The position numbers were made by a program, and so were the translations under genes. DNA of 40,042 nucleotides from Bacteroidales bacterium (GTDB lineage: Bacteria; Bacteroidota; Bacteroidia; Bacteroidales; P3): positions 1 to 40,042 of the forward strand of contig JAFZKV010000028.1 of the NCBI GenBank assembly GCA_017551765.1, in the 5' to 3' direction. The notes under the pieces were generated by a model. It saw nothing but the letters and a program-made list of their open reading frames with translations. It did not search any database and was not told where the DNA came from. This document shows positions 8,196 to 16,789 of this stretch, one piece after another. Each line of letters begins with the position of its first letter. Position 1 is the first letter of the stretch.

Positions 8196-9107
8196 TTATT
8201 GTATGAATTTTTCTATCAAGTTATCAACAGTTGTCAATTCCTGCGCCCGCAACACCTTGCGGGCTTCCATTTCGCTGATGGGTAGTGCTTTCCATAACAA
8301 GCTCCAATACTCTTTGGTTTTCCTCATGACCGACTCTTCGGTGGGCAGGGTGGTGCGGATGGCTTCCATCAGGCGGCGTATGAAGCGCTTGTTTAGGTCC
8401 ACATCAATGGTGCCTAAAGGCAGGGTGGGGTTGTAGAGGATACCGCGGCCTACCATCAGGTCTGTCACTTGCGGGAAACGCTCGAGGATACGCCGTACAT
8501 CTTCCGTGGTGCGTATGTCGCCGTTGTAGATGACGGGGGCTTTCAACATGGGCAGCAGCAGGCCGAAAGTCTCCAGGTCGGGCACTCCGGTATACTGCTG
8601 TCGGCCGAGGCGCGGATGGACGGTGACTGATGCCAATGGGTAGTCATTCAACACAGGCACCATTCGAAACACCTCGTCACTCTCTTTCAGCCCCAGTCGG
8701 ATTTTCACGCTCAGCCGAGTACGCAAGCGTGGCAGCACGGCATCGAGAATGGCACGCACCTCGTCGGGGTGGGGAATCAGACCACAACCACGGTGTTCGG
8801 CGGTGACGGTACGCATCGGGCATCCCATGTTCCAATTTACCTCCTGGTAGCCCAAATCGCACAGGCAGTTGGCCAGCAGTACGAATTCCTCCGGCTCTTT
8901 GCCCAGAATTTGCGGAATGACAGGGATGCTGCCGTGGTTGTTTTCTGGTAGCACGTCGCGTATCTGGGCGTTGTCGGTCGAGAAGCGCAGGTTGCGCGTC
9001 AATGCAATGAACGGCGCTACCGCCAGCGGCAACGCCCCAGGAAAACACTCTTCGTAGACGCGGCGAAAGAGTACCTCTGTCAGCCCCTGCATCGGCGCAA
9101 GTATCAT
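8196..9107 (-). CDS. dus: tRNA-dihydrouridine synthase family protein
   Basis: 303 residues with the FMN-dependent TIM barrel of Dus enzymes, which reduce uridine in tRNA. The N-terminus MILAPMQGLTE matches the family FMN loop. NWNMGCPMRTV carries the catalytic Cys (Cys96). Also visible are VKIRLG, VTVHPRLGRQQYTGVPD, VIYNGDI and LMVGRGIL. The usual H-G-R of the phosphate site reads HPRLGRQ here, a slight variant. The start at 9107 was chosen because it overlaps the cvpA stop as ATGA and has an AAGGAGG ribosome-binding site at about 9114-9120, rare in Bacteroidetes. The Dus subclass (A, B or C) is not assigned. Confidence 0.92.
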   Translation of the reverse strand: MILAPMQGLTEVLFRRVYEECFPGALPLAVAPFIALTRNLRFSTDNAQIRDVLPENNHGSIPVIPQILGKEPEEFVLLANCLCDLGYQEVNWNMGCPMRTVTAEHRGCGLIPHPDEVRAILDAVLPRLRTRLSVKIRLGLKESDEVFRMVPVLNDYPLASVTVHPRLGRQQYTGVPDLETFGLLLPMLKAPVIYNGDIRTTEDVRRILERFPQVTDLMVGRGILYNPTLPLGTIDVDLNKRFIRRLMEAIRTTLPTEESVMRKTKEYWSLLWKALPISEMEARKVLRAQELTTVDNLIEKFIQ

Positions 9108-9613
9108 TTCACCGCCTCCTTCCACTCCTCCTTGTGGTCATCGATGAATTGTTTGAGCGAGGCCGTCAACTGGTTGCCTACGTTGTATACGGGTTTGTAC
9201 AGCAGGCTGTTCTCCTTCGCCTCGGGCTTAATCACTACCTCCTGCTTGTCGAACATCACTACATAGTTCAACAGCACTGCCAGAATACAGAGCGCCTTCA
9301 CAGCACCGAGCAAGGCACCTGCCAGCCGGTTGAGGAGGCTCAGCTTAGCGGCTTTCAAGAGTCCTTCCACGCAGCGTCCCAGCAGGTAGGTGAGCACCAG
9401 CACCGCAACAAAGGTAACGATGAAGGCAATAAGTATAGCGTTCTCGCTGTCAAGGTTGAGCCACATGGCCACCTGTTGCGACAGGTGCACGCAAGCCCAG
9501 ATGCCGGCCAGCAGTCCTACCAGTGTGGCCACTTCGCGCACAAGGCCTTTCTTCCATCCTTTGTAGATGAAGAAGAGTAAGGGGATGGCCAGCAGTATGT
9601 CAATCAGCTGCAT
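9104..9613 (-). CDS. CvpA family membrane protein
   Basis: 169 residues with four hydrophobic segments and the CvpA-type N-terminus (IDILLAIPLLFFIYKGWKKG, LVREVATLVGLLAGIWA). The family is linked to colicin V production and envelope processes in proteobacteria; its role in Bacteroidales is not established. The C-terminal 40 residues are hydrophilic. Translation couples to dus by a 4-base overlap. A terminator-like hairpin ends only about 11 bp before the start codon, so this mRNA either starts inside the hairpin region or reads through it. Confidence 0.88.
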   Translation of the reverse strand: MQLIDILLAIPLLFFIYKGWKKGLVREVATLVGLLAGIWACVHLSQQVAMWLNLDSENAILIAFIVTFVAVLVLTYLLGRCVEGLLKAAKLSLLNRLAGALLGAVKALCILAVLLNYVVMFDKQEVVIKPEAKENSLLYKPVYNVGNQLTASLKQFIDDHKEEWKEAVK

Positions 9614-9623
9614 GTGCTACAGG

Positions 9624-9661
9624 ATAAAAAAATAAGCGTCCTGCCCTAGGGGTGGGACGCT
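9624..9661 (-). terminator. Intrinsic terminator hairpin between PAP2 and cvpA
   Basis: On the minus strand AGCGTCC pairs with GGACGCT (plus positions 9655-9661 and 9635-9641), with further pairing of CCACCCC with GGGCAGG, followed by TTATTTTTTT. It should end the PAP2 transcript. Because it sits within 11 bp of the cvpA start, it could also act as a leader attenuator. A weak -7-like box (CATGTTTG, 9689-9696) lies upstream. Confidence 0.8.
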
Positions 9662-9736
9662 CGAATAACACATTTTTCTTCTCTCTATCAAACATGATAG
9701 AAATAAGCAAGCACGTCCTATATAACGCATCTTTTC

Positions 9737-10309
9737 TCATTTTGTTTCATGTTTGATGAATTTTTTTTCAATCCAAAGGGCAATCAAACTTACAATCAGT
9801 CCAATAACTACGCCAAAGAGGGCACCGCAGATGAGGTCTCCCGGATAGTGTTTGCCTAAATAGGCACGGCTGTAGCAGGTGGCAAGTGCCCAGAGAGTCA
9901 GCAAAACGGTAGCCCAAGGAAAACGTCTGTAGCGCAACACTAAGAAGGTGACGATGGCAAAGGCATTGGCGGCATGGGATGAGACAAAACCATATTGTCC
10001 GCCACAGCGTGTGTGGAACATGCGCACACTGTCGAGCGCATGGCATGGGCGCAGACGGCATACAGTCTCCTTGAAGAGGTGCACCGATCCTTGGTCGGCC
10101 AACAGGAAGCAGAATATAACACCGGCAAGCACCAACCACCAGCGCTTCGGTTCTTTGCGCAGGGTAAGCAGGACAAAAGCCAACAGCAACACCACTGCCC
10201 AACTCCAACGTTGGCTCAGTGTCCACATCGCCCAATCGAGTGGGGTGTTATAGTGGCTGTTGATCCACAAGAACCACTGTGTGTCAATGTTCTTCAGTGT
10301 CTCAAGCAT
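9737..10309 (-). CDS. PAP2-family membrane phosphatase
   Basis: 190 residues with about five membrane segments. The three PAP2 phosphatase motifs are present: KETVCRLRP at residues 80-88, SSHA at 110-113 in place of the usual PSGH, and [12 protein letters not shown] at 147-158 with catalytic His154 and Asp158. Substrates in this family are lipid phosphates such as phosphatidate or undecaprenyl diphosphate; an unrelated UppP is also encoded in this window. The start overlaps the end of obgE by 8 bp, so it is translated from the adk-obgE mRNA. A terminator follows. Confidence 0.92.
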   Translation of the reverse strand: MLETLKNIDTQWFLWINSHYNTPLDWAMWTLSQRWSWAVVLLLAFVLLTLRKEPKRWWLVLAGVIFCFLLADQGSVHLFKETVCRLRPCHALDSVRMFHTRCGGQYGFVSSHAANAFAIVTFLVLRYRRFPWATVLLTLWALATCYSRAYLGKHYPGDLICGALFGVVIGLIVSLIALWIEKKFIKHETK

Positions 10310-11297
10310 CGGCGTTCAACTTGGCGAAAATGAGGTCTTTCAGTTCGTCAATCCCTTGTCCGCTGACAGCGCTGATGAAAACGCTTTCCACCCCTTTGGG
10401 CAGGCGGCGTTTAAGCTGTTTCTGCATCTCTTCGTCGATAATGTCGCACTTGGTCACGGCCAGGATGCGCTGTTTGTCGAGCAACTCGGGGTTGTATTTC
10501 TTCAGTTCGTCAAGCAGCACATGATACTCTTTGGCAATCTCCAGCTGCTCGCAACTGACCATAAAGAGGAGGATGGAATTTCGCTCAATGTGGCGCAGGA
10601 AACGCAACCCAAGCCCTTTCCCTTCGGCGGCCCCCTCGATGATACCGGGAATGTCGGCAATGCAGAACGATTGGTCTTCGCGGTATTTCACAATGCCCAG
10701 ATTGGGCACCAGGGTAGTGAAGGGATAGTCGGCAATCTCGGGCCGTGCGGCACTGACGGTGCTGAGCAGTGTGCTTTTGCCTGCGTTGGGGAAGCCCACG
10801 AGGCCCACATCGGCCAGCACTTTCAGTTCGATGACGACCCATCGTTCCTCGGCAGGTTCGCCTGGCTGCGCATAGCGTGGCGTCTGGTTGGTGGGGCTCT
10901 TAAAGTGGTCGTTGCCCAGGCCGCCGCGGCCGCCTTTGGCAATGATGAGTTCCTGGCCTTCTTCGGTCACCTCGCCCAGATATTCGCCTGTTTCCGCATC
11001 GCGGCAGACACAGCCCAATGGCACTTCAAGAATCTGGTCCTTGCCTGTGCGTCCGGTGCATAGGTTTTCGCCGCCATGCTGGCCGTCCTCGGCAAAGACA
11101 TGCTTGGTGTACTTCAAATGCAGCAGTGTCCAGCGCTGGGTGGTGCCACGCAGGATGACATGGCCGCCACGGCCGCCGTCGCCACCGTCGGGTCCCGCCT
11201 TGGCGTTGTACTTCACGCGTAGCAGGTGCGCCGAGCCGGCACCACCTTTGCCGCTTCGGACAAGTATCTTGACGTAGTCTACGAAATTGCTGGTCAC
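10302..11297 (-). CDS. obgE: Obg/CgtA GTPase
   Basis: 331 residues. The glycine-rich Obg fold ([24 protein letters not shown]) occupies about 1-158. The GTPase domain has G1 GFPNAGKST (168-176), DIPG (215-218) and TKCD (282-285), which stands in for the usual NKxD. There is no C-terminal OCT domain, as in many Bacteroidetes. The protein acts in ribosome assembly and stress signalling. Its start overlaps the adk stop as ATGA; adk-obg adjacency is common in Bacteroidales. Confidence 0.97.
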   Translation of the reverse strand: MTSNFVDYVKILVRSGKGGAGSAHLLRVKYNAKAGPDGGDGGRGGHVILRGTTQRWTLLHLKYTKHVFAEDGQHGGENLCTGRTGKDQILEVPLGCVCRDAETGEYLGEVTEEGQELIIAKGGRGGLGNDHFKSPTNQTPRYAQPGEPAEERWVVIELKVLADVGLVGFPNAGKSTLLSTVSAARPEIADYPFTTLVPNLGIVKYREDQSFCIADIPGIIEGAAEGKGLGLRFLRHIERNSILLFMVSCEQLEIAKEYHVLLDELKKYNPELLDKQRILAVTKCDIIDEEMQKQLKRRLPKGVESVFISAVSGQGIDELKDLIFAKLNADA

Positions 11298-11851
11298 CCT
11301 ATGGCTTCTTTAATGCGGGCAGCAATGGCCTCAATGGCACCGAGACCGTCGACAACGCGCTGCTTGCCTTGCTTGGCGTAGTAGTCGGCCACGGGCTTGG
11401 TCTTGTTGTTGTACTCCTGCAGGCGGTTGTTGATGGTGGCCTCGTTGTCGTCGGCGCGGCCCTGTATCTTGGCGCGCTCCAGCAGGCGGCGCATCAGCTC
11501 GTCCTTCGGCACTTCAAGCTGTATCATGCAAGTCAGCTCGCGGCCGTATTTGGCCAGCAGGCGGTCCAGCGTCTCGGCCTGCGCCACGGTGCGGGGAAAG
11601 CCGTCGAAGAGCATGCCCTTGGTGTCGTTGGCAATGGCCTTGTCCATCATCTCCACCACAATGTCGTCGCTCACCAGCTGACCGGCGTCCATGATGCTCT
11701 TGATACGCTTGCCGAGGTCGGTCTGGTCGGCAATCTCCTTGCGCAGCAGGTCGCCTGTCGAGACATGTGTCAGGCCGAAGTGCTCCACGATAAAGTCACT
11801 CTGGGTGCCTTTGCCGGCGCCCGGGGCTCCGAAAATGACAATGTTCTTCAT
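11294..11851 (-). CDS. adk: Adenylate kinase (short form)
   Basis: 185 residues. The P-loop GAPGAGKGT spans 8-16, the AMP-binding segment STGDLLR is near 32-38, FDGFPRT is near 80-86, and a short LID ([15 protein letters not shown]) replaces the long zinc-binding LID. It interconverts ATP, AMP and ADP. It overlaps both neighbours by ATGA, placing it in a coupled run FKBP-adk-obgE-PAP2. Confidence 0.98.
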   Translation of the reverse strand: MKNIVIFGAPGAGKGTQSDFIVEHFGLTHVSTGDLLRKEIADQTDLGKRIKSIMDAGQLVSDDIVVEMMDKAIANDTKGMLFDGFPRTVAQAETLDRLLAKYGRELTCMIQLEVPKDELMRRLLERAKIQGRADDNEATINNRLQEYNNKTKPVADYYAKQGKQRVVDGLGAIEAIAARIKEAIG

Positions 11852-12723
11852 TTTACGCTCACAATATCAAGGTCAAACACAAGGGTAGAGTAGGGCGGAA
11901 TCATCTGGCCAGCTCCCTGCGAGCCGTAGCCCAGAGCTGAGGGGATGATGAGCTGCAGCTGGCTGCCTTCGGGCTGACCCATGACGCCCTCTTCCCAGCC
12001 ACGGATGAGGCCCATCTGGCCCACCACATAGCTCAGGGGCTCGTTGCCTACGCTGCTGTCGAATACGGTGCCGTCAAGCAGGCGACCGGTATAGTGGATG
12101 GCAACCTGACGGCCCACAGCCACCTTGGTGCCCTTGCCCTGCTTCTTGACGATAACATAGAGACCGTCGGCGTTGGGCTGGGCTTTGATGTTGTTTTCCT
12201 TCACATAGTTGGCAATCAACTCGGGCTCGGCACTACGAGCCTTCTCCATCTCGGCCTCGTAATTGGCCTGTTCGGCGGCGAACTCGTCCTTGGTGACAAT
12301 GTCCTGAAGGTTGATTTCATAGTAGAACTTCATGCCCTTGCCCTTCTCATACATCGGGGGCATCTGGTTGGGCTGCATGAACTTGGCCATACTGTCGGCC
12401 TCGATGGCGAAGGTGGCCTTTTCGCCCACATGCATCATCATGATGCCTTCGTGCAGCACGCCGTCGTACATCGGTATGGCGGGCATCAGTCGTTCGGTGC
12501 GCCCCACATTGGTGCGCAGTACGGTGGTGTCGAGGCGGATGGTCATCTCGCCCACCAGCACGTCGCCTTCTTCCACCTGCTGTGCGTTCTTGTCCTGTTG
12601 CTCGAAGCGGTAGTACAGGCCGTTCTCGGTCTGCTTGTAGCCCTTCATGTCGCCGCTGCCGCAGGCGGCCAGCATTGCTGTTCCGGCCACTAACAACGTG
12701 GCCAATCTGATCTGTTTTTTCAT
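11848..12723 (-). CDS. FKBP-type peptidyl-prolyl isomerase lipoprotein
   Basis: 291 residues with a lipoprotein signal (LLVAGTAMLAAC, Cys21). Two FKBP-like regions are present. The N-terminal one at about 55-130 (VEEGDVLVGEMTI, GVLHEGIMMMHVGEKATFAI) is degenerate. The C-terminal one at about 200-290 is canonical (VAIHYTGRLLDGTVFDSS, GWEEGVMGQPEGSQLQLIIP, LGYGSQGAGQMIPPYSTLVF). The two are joined by a charged helix rich in Glu and Ala. It probably folds exported proteins in the periplasm. It overlaps adk by 4 bp and follows another FKBP lipoprotein by 30 bp. Confidence 0.93.
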   Translation of the reverse strand: MKKQIRLATLLVAGTAMLAACGSGDMKGYKQTENGLYYRFEQQDKNAQQVEEGDVLVGEMTIRLDTTVLRTNVGRTERLMPAIPMYDGVLHEGIMMMHVGEKATFAIEADSMAKFMQPNQMPPMYEKGKGMKFYYEINLQDIVTKDEFAAEQANYEAEMEKARSAEPELIANYVKENNIKAQPNADGLYVIVKKQGKGTKVAVGRQVAIHYTGRLLDGTVFDSSVGNEPLSYVVGQMGLIRGWEEGVMGQPEGSQLQLIIPSALGYGSQGAGQMIPPYSTLVFDLDIVSVK

Positions 12724-12753
12724 TTGTATGTGATTGTTGTTTATTTGTTTTAT

Positions 12754-13290
12754 TTAATTGTTGCTTTTTCTTACTTCTTTTACCTCGACAAGGTAGACCA
12801 GCACCATGCGTGTGCGTATGCGGTCGCCGTCGCCGACGACACCATAGGCCTGTTCCGAGGGCACGATGACACGCGCCGTAGCACCTTCGTGCAGTGTGCG
12901 TAGCGCTGCATCGAGGCCACGTGTAGGCTTCAGGTGGCCGCAGACCACCGTATCGGTACGCCAATCGTAGATGTCGGCGCCGCCAAGTGTCGCCACCTGG
13001 TAGCGGAGGGTTACGGTGTCTTCATAGCCAATAGTTTGGCCAAGCGACACCTCGCTATTTCTATACTCCGCCACCCACACTCCGTTGGACAGTTTCTCAG
13101 AGGGCCATCCGCGACGTTCCAGATAGGCGTCAATTTGCTGGTCTTCGCTTTGTGCAATGATACGGTTGGCGTTGATGAGGCTTTCCTTCAGCGTGTCGCC
13201 TTTCTGTGTGGCTACTTCCACCACAGGCACGTCGCGGCAGGCGACAGCCAGCAGGCAAATCAAGGGTAGTATGAGCTTAACGGTCTTCAA
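12754..13290 (-). CDS. GldI-like FKBP lipoprotein
   Basis: 178 residues with lipobox LLAVAC (Cys18). The C-terminal half is an FKBP domain (TLRYQVATLGGADIYD, TRGLDAALRTLHEGATARVI, PSEQAYGVVGDGDRI). The N-terminal half is helical (IIAQSEDQQIDAYLERRGW). In flavobacteria the gliding lipoprotein GldI is an FKBP of this shape and lies beside a DHH phosphoesterase gene, as here, so a GldI-type role in the exported or T9SS proteome is plausible but inferred. It overlaps the 3' end of the DHH gene by 14 bp. Confidence 0.88.
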   Translation of the reverse strand: MKTVKLILPLICLLAVACRDVPVVEVATQKGDTLKESLINANRIIAQSEDQQIDAYLERRGWPSEKLSNGVWVAEYRNSEVSLGQTIGYEDTVTLRYQVATLGGADIYDWRTDTVVCGHLKPTRGLDAALRTLHEGATARVIVPSEQAYGVVGDGDRIRTRMVLVYLVEVKEVRKSNN

Positions 13291-14326
13291 GGTTGAGTTT
13301 TTGTTTTACAATGGCTACGGTCTCGTCCAACGGCAGCAGGCTGGTGGCGCCGGCAGCGCGTTCATGGCCGCCGCCGCCGAACATCTCGTTGGCCAGCCGG
13401 TTGACATCATAGTGCACCTTTGAGCGCAGCGACAGCCTCACCTTGCCTTTCTCCTCGCGCACCAGCACGCCACAGTCGACGTCGCGCAGTTTCATCACTT
13501 CGTTGATGAGGCCTGTGAGGTCGGCGCTGACCACTCCGTAGGAGGCAATTTCCTTGGCGGTGAGCACCATCAAGGCCACCTTCTGCCCGTAATACACCGT
13601 CAGGCGTTCGGACATGGCATGGCCGAAGAACTTCAGGCGCGCCTCGGTGAAGACGTTCTTGATGTCACGGTTAATCCTCATCGGATCGATGCCGCAGCCA
13701 ACAAGTTCGGCGGCAGCCAAGTATAGGCTGGGGTAGGTGTTGCTATAGGCGAAGTTTCCGGTGTCGGTACAGAGGCCCGTGTAGAGGCTTTCGGCTGCTT
13801 CCGGTGTGAAGATGTCGAGCCCGTAGGCTTGGCGCATCAGCCAGAAGACAAGCTCGCAAGTGCTTGATATTTCGGGTTCGGAGACTACAAGGCCGAAGTG
13901 GTCGCGGTCGGGCCCGATGTGGTGGTCGACAAGGATGCGCTGTGCCGTGGAGGCACGCAGGGCATCGGCCAGGTGGCCGGTGCGGTCCAGACCGCTGATG
14001 TCAAGCCCTATAATCATGTCGGCCGCGTCAATGGCTTTGTGGCAGGCCTCGAGTTGCGTCGCGCCGCTGAGAATACGGTCGGTGCAGGGCAGCCAGGCCA
14101 GGTCGTCGGGACATCCGTCGGGCAGCATGGGGGTGACGGTGGCGCGCGTGGCGCGGCACAGCAGACTGTACATACCCGTGAGCGAACCCACGGCGTCACC
14201 GTCAGCGTTGGTGTGGGCCACCAAGACGATGCGCCGGGCACCGTCGAGGGCACCGCGCACCGCCGCAGCGTCCCAGCCGCCGTCGAATATAAGGGTATGT
14301 CTACATTCAATCTGCATGTTGCACAA
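13277..14326 (-). CDS. nrnA: DHH-family phosphoesterase (NrnA-like nanoRNase/pAp phosphatase)
   Basis: 349 residues. The DHH domain shows VAHTNADGDAVGS (DxD motif), GLDISG and the signature VDHHIGPDRD. The DHHA1 domain ends with GGGGHERAAGA. NrnA-type enzymes degrade 2-5 nt RNAs and dephosphorylate 3'-phosphoadenosine 5'-phosphate. ATG codons at 14326 and 14317 are both possible starts; 14317 gives MQIECRHTLIF and shortens the protein by three residues. It is the first gene of the leftward block, with a -7 box at 14363-14370. Confidence 0.93.
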   Translation of the reverse strand: MCNMQIECRHTLIFDGGWDAAAVRGALDGARRIVLVAHTNADGDAVGSLTGMYSLLCRATRATVTPMLPDGCPDDLAWLPCTDRILSGATQLEACHKAIDAADMIIGLDISGLDRTGHLADALRASTAQRILVDHHIGPDRDHFGLVVSEPEISSTCELVFWLMRQAYGLDIFTPEAAESLYTGLCTDTGNFAYSNTYPSLYLAAAELVGCGIDPMRINRDIKNVFTEARLKFFGHAMSERLTVYYGQKVALMVLTAKEIASYGVVSADLTGLINEVMKLRDVDCGVLVREEKGKVRLSLRSKVHYDVNRLANEMFGGGGHERAAGATSLLPLDETVAIVKQKLNLEDR

Positions 14327-14362
14327 TAAGTTACAGCCTCACGGGCTGTCGCGTTCCAACTG

Positions 14363-14370
14363 CAAATATA
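14363..14370 (-). promoter_or_regulatory. -7 box for nrnA
   Basis: The minus strand reads TATATTTG, a full match to the Bacteroidetes -7 consensus TAnnTTTG, 36-46 bp before the start codon. No good -33 TTTG was seen. Confidence 0.6.
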
Positions 14371-14426
14371 CAACAATTTAACGACATACATAATAATTAG
14401 TTATTATCTATTTATTAACACCGACA

Positions 14427-14525
14427 TGACTACGACTATTGTCCGACTGTTCTTTGGTCGTTCTTTGGTCGTTCTTTGGAAAAAAGCAAAGAACGACCGT
14501 TGAAATACCGTTGAAATACCGTTGA
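14427..14525. repeat. 11-bp-period inverted array in the divergent region
   Basis: Nine units in an unbroken 11-bp register: tgactacgact, attgtccgact, gttctttggtc twice, gttctttggaa, aaaagcaaaga, acgaccgttga and aataccgttga twice. The middle inverts, since AAAGAACGACC is the reverse complement of GGTCGTTCTTT, which spans the left units. Confidence 0.85.
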
Positions 14526-14667
14526 ACTTCAGGAGATGGTACGGAAGCATAGTAGTGCGAAATGTGAAATTAACAAAAAAAAATTAACAATTCATACAAT
14601 AAATTACAATAATCATAGTTATAGCAGTACAAAAGTATACGAACATTCATCATAACAATACGATATT

Positions 14668-15363
14668 ATGAACCTCGGAATTAAACTGTTGGTAGCAGAG
14701 GATGACCCCAATCTGGGTACCATTCTGAAAGCGTATTTGACCCAAAAGGGCTACACCGTCGTGTGGGCCAAAGACGGCGAGGAGGCATTGAACTGCTTCG
14801 AGGACGAGGATGTGGATGCCTGTATCCTGGACGTGATGATGCCTGCCAAGGACGGCTTCACCGTGGCAAAGGAAATCCGTAAAGTGGACAAGAAGATCCC
14901 TATCATCTTCCTTACGGCCAAGAACCTGGAGGCCGACAAGCTGAAGGGGTTCGAGGTGGGGGCCGACGACTATATCACCAAGCCCTTCAGCATGGAGGAG
15001 CTGCTGGCCCGCCTCAACGCCACCATGCGCCGCTCGTTCAACGAGGACCGGCCCGACAAGAACCTTTTCCGTATTGGCAATTTCACCTTTGATTATGCAC
15101 ACCAGACGCTGAGCATCGACGACAATGTGCAGCGCTTGACGGCCAAGGAGTGCGACCTGCTGCGCATGTTCGCCATCAATTTCAACCAGTTGGTGGACCG
15201 CAACACCACGTTGCAGAAGATTTGGAAAGACGACAGCTATTTTGCTGCCCGTTCGATGGATGTGTATATCACCAAGTTGCGCAAATACCTGAAAGCCGAC
15301 CCGTCGGTGGAGATTGCCAACGTGCATGGCGTGGGCTTTAAACTGACGCACAAGGAAAGTTGA
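14668..15363 (+). CDS. rprY: OmpR/RprY-type response regulator, orphan
   Basis: 231 residues. The receiver domain has acidic residues EDDPN near 9-13, phospho-acceptor Asp55 in CILDVMMP, Thr83 in LTAK and Lys105 in TKPF. The C-terminal winged helix (LTAKECDLLRMFAINF, SMDVYITKLRKYL) binds DNA. The sequence is close to my recollection of Bacteroides RprY, hence the symbol. RprY is normally beside its kinase RprX, but no histidine kinase is in this window, so it is an orphan here or pairs with a distant kinase. It leads a rightward run with an MBL hydrolase 7 bp after its stop. Confidence 0.92.
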   Translation: MNLGIKLLVAEDDPNLGTILKAYLTQKGYTVVWAKDGEEALNCFEDEDVDACILDVMMPAKDGFTVAKEIRKVDKKIPIIFLTAKNLEADKLKGFEVGADDYITKPFSMEELLARLNATMRRSFNEDRPDKNLFRIGNFTFDYAHQTLSIDDNVQRLTAKECDLLRMFAINFNQLVDRNTTLQKIWKDDSYFAARSMDVYITKLRKYLKADPSVEIANVHGVGFKLTHKES

Positions 15364-15370
15364 CGATGCC

Positions 15371-16135
15371 ATGAGGCTCACTTTCCTGGGTACCGGAACA
15401 TCGCAGGGCGTGCCTGTGATCGCATGCCATTGCGGAGTGTGCAGCTCGACGGACATACGTGACCGCAGGCTGCGCACTTCGGCTTTGTTGTGTACCGACG
15501 AAGGGAAGCATCTGCAGTTCGACATCGGCCCCGACTTTCGCCAGCAGATGTTGCGTCATGGGGTGGAGTGGCTCGATGCCATTCTGGTCACCCACGCACA
15601 CCGTGACCACGTTGCAGGGTTGGATGAAATAAGGTCATTCAACTATGTGCAGAACAAAAAGATGGACGTGTTCATGAACGCCGAGGCTGAGTATGCTGTG
15701 CGGCGCGATTACCACTATATTTTCGAGCCGCACCAATACCCTGGCTTGCCCGAAGCCACGCTGCATGTGGCCGACGGTCCGTTTGAGGCGGCAGGCGAAA
15801 CGGTTGTGCCCATCAAGGTGATGCACAAGGACCTGCCCGTGTTGGGCTACCGAGTTGGGGCGATGGCTTATATCACCGATGCCAACCATATCGACGAGAG
15901 CGAGCTGGAGAAGTTGAAGGGCGTGCAGGTGTTGGTCATCAATGCCTTGCGGCAGACCAAGCACTTTTCGCACTACTGCCTGCCGGAGGCCCTGGAGGTG
16001 ATTGCGCAGGTGAAGCCCGAGCGGGCCTACCTGACGCACATCAGCCATGAAATGGGTCTGCACGCCGAAGTGCAGGCCTCGCTTCCCGAGGGAGTCTTTC
16101 TGGCTTACGACAATCTGGAAGTAGAAATAGGATAA
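15371..16135 (+). CDS. MBL-fold metallohydrolase (PhnP-like)
   Basis: 254 residues. The N-terminus MRLTFLGTGTSQGVPVIAC is followed by paired cysteines (CHCGVCSS) as in PhnP-type phosphodiesterases. The metal motif THAHRDHVAG supplies His, His, Asp and His, DANHI a bridging Asp, and THISHEMG the final His. Homologues cleave cyclic phosphodiesters; the substrate here is unknown. The gene is separated by 7 bp from the response regulator and is likely co-transcribed. Confidence 0.9.
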   Translation: MRLTFLGTGTSQGVPVIACHCGVCSSTDIRDRRLRTSALLCTDEGKHLQFDIGPDFRQQMLRHGVEWLDAILVTHAHRDHVAGLDEIRSFNYVQNKKMDVFMNAEAEYAVRRDYHYIFEPHQYPGLPEATLHVADGPFEAAGETVVPIKVMHKDLPVLGYRVGAMAYITDANHIDESELEKLKGVQVLVINALRQTKHFSHYCLPEALEVIAQVKPERAYLTHISHEMGLHAEVQASLPEGVFLAYDNLEVEIG

Positions 16136-16159
16136 TTAACTTAAAAAACAATATCTATT

Positions 16160-16789
16160 ATGAAGAAAACGATTAAACTTGCTATGATGTTAGCCCTCGG
16201 GCTGATGGTGGCGGGCACCGCCTGCGCCCAGGTGATGGAGACCACCACGTATGACGACGGCCGCGTCTATACCGGCCAGCGCAACGCCAAGGGCAAGATT
16301 GAGGGACAAGGCATGATGACCTGGCCCAACGGTGACCGCTACGAGGGTCAGTGGAAGAAAGGCATGCCTCATGGCGAGGGTAAGTTCACCTATGCCAACG
16401 GCATCACCTACCAGGGCCAATGGGAGAAGAATGTGGCAAAGGGACGCGGCACCATCACGATGCCCAACGGCGCTATTATCGAGGGTGAATGGACCTCGAT
16501 GGGCGACGGCAAAGGCATTATGACCTGGCCTGACGGCACACGCTATGAGGGCGGCTTCATCAGTGGCGCCCCGCAGGGACAAGGGGTTAAAATATGGGCC
16601 AACGGCAATCGCTATGAGGGCAACTTCGACCGTGGCCACATGAGCGGCAAAGGCAAGTTGGTGTGTGCTGACGGCTCTTCCTATGACGGCAATTGGCTCA
16701 ACGACCAATATAACGGCATGGGCAAGTACATCAGTGCCCAGGGTGAAGTGCTCGAAGGCCTCTGGCGTGCAGGTAAATTACAGGAATAA
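16160..16789 (+). CDS. Secreted MORN-repeat protein
   Basis: 209 residues. A signal peptide ends at about CAQ24. The rest is about seven MORN repeats of roughly 23 residues with the core Y-x-G-x-W/F and G-x-G (DRYEGQWKKGMPHGEGKFTY, TYQGQWEKNVAKGRGTI, TRYEGGFISGAPQGQGV, NRYEGNFDRGHMSGKGKLV, SYDGNWLNDQYNGMGKY). MORN proteins form extended beta structures that bind lipids or proteins. Its stop overlaps the next start (TAATG). Confidence 0.9.
   Translation: MKKTIKLAMMLALGLMVAGTACAQVMETTTYDDGRVYTGQRNAKGKIEGQGMMTWPNGDRYEGQWKKGMPHGEGKFTYANGITYQGQWEKNVAKGRGTITMPNGAIIEGEWTSMGDGKGIMTWPDGTRYEGGFISGAPQGQGVKIWANGNRYEGNFDRGHMSGKGKLVCADGSSYDGNWLNDQYNGMGKYISAQGEVLEGLWRAGKLQE

Larger units (their letters stand above)
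14327..14667. other. Divergent promoter region (341 bp)
   Basis: No gene is seen. It drives nrnA leftward (box at 14363) and the response regulator rightward. No clear TAnnTTTG box was found for the rightward gene. The centre is an 11-bp-period array at 14427-14525, and the 100 bp before the response regulator is strongly AT-rich. Confidence 0.7.

Noticed and set aside
9622-9737. Short ORFs of about 30-40 codons in the cvpA leader on the minus strand
   Set aside because: They read through the terminator hairpin, have no ribosome-binding site or recognisable protein and differ in frame from cvpA; probably chance.
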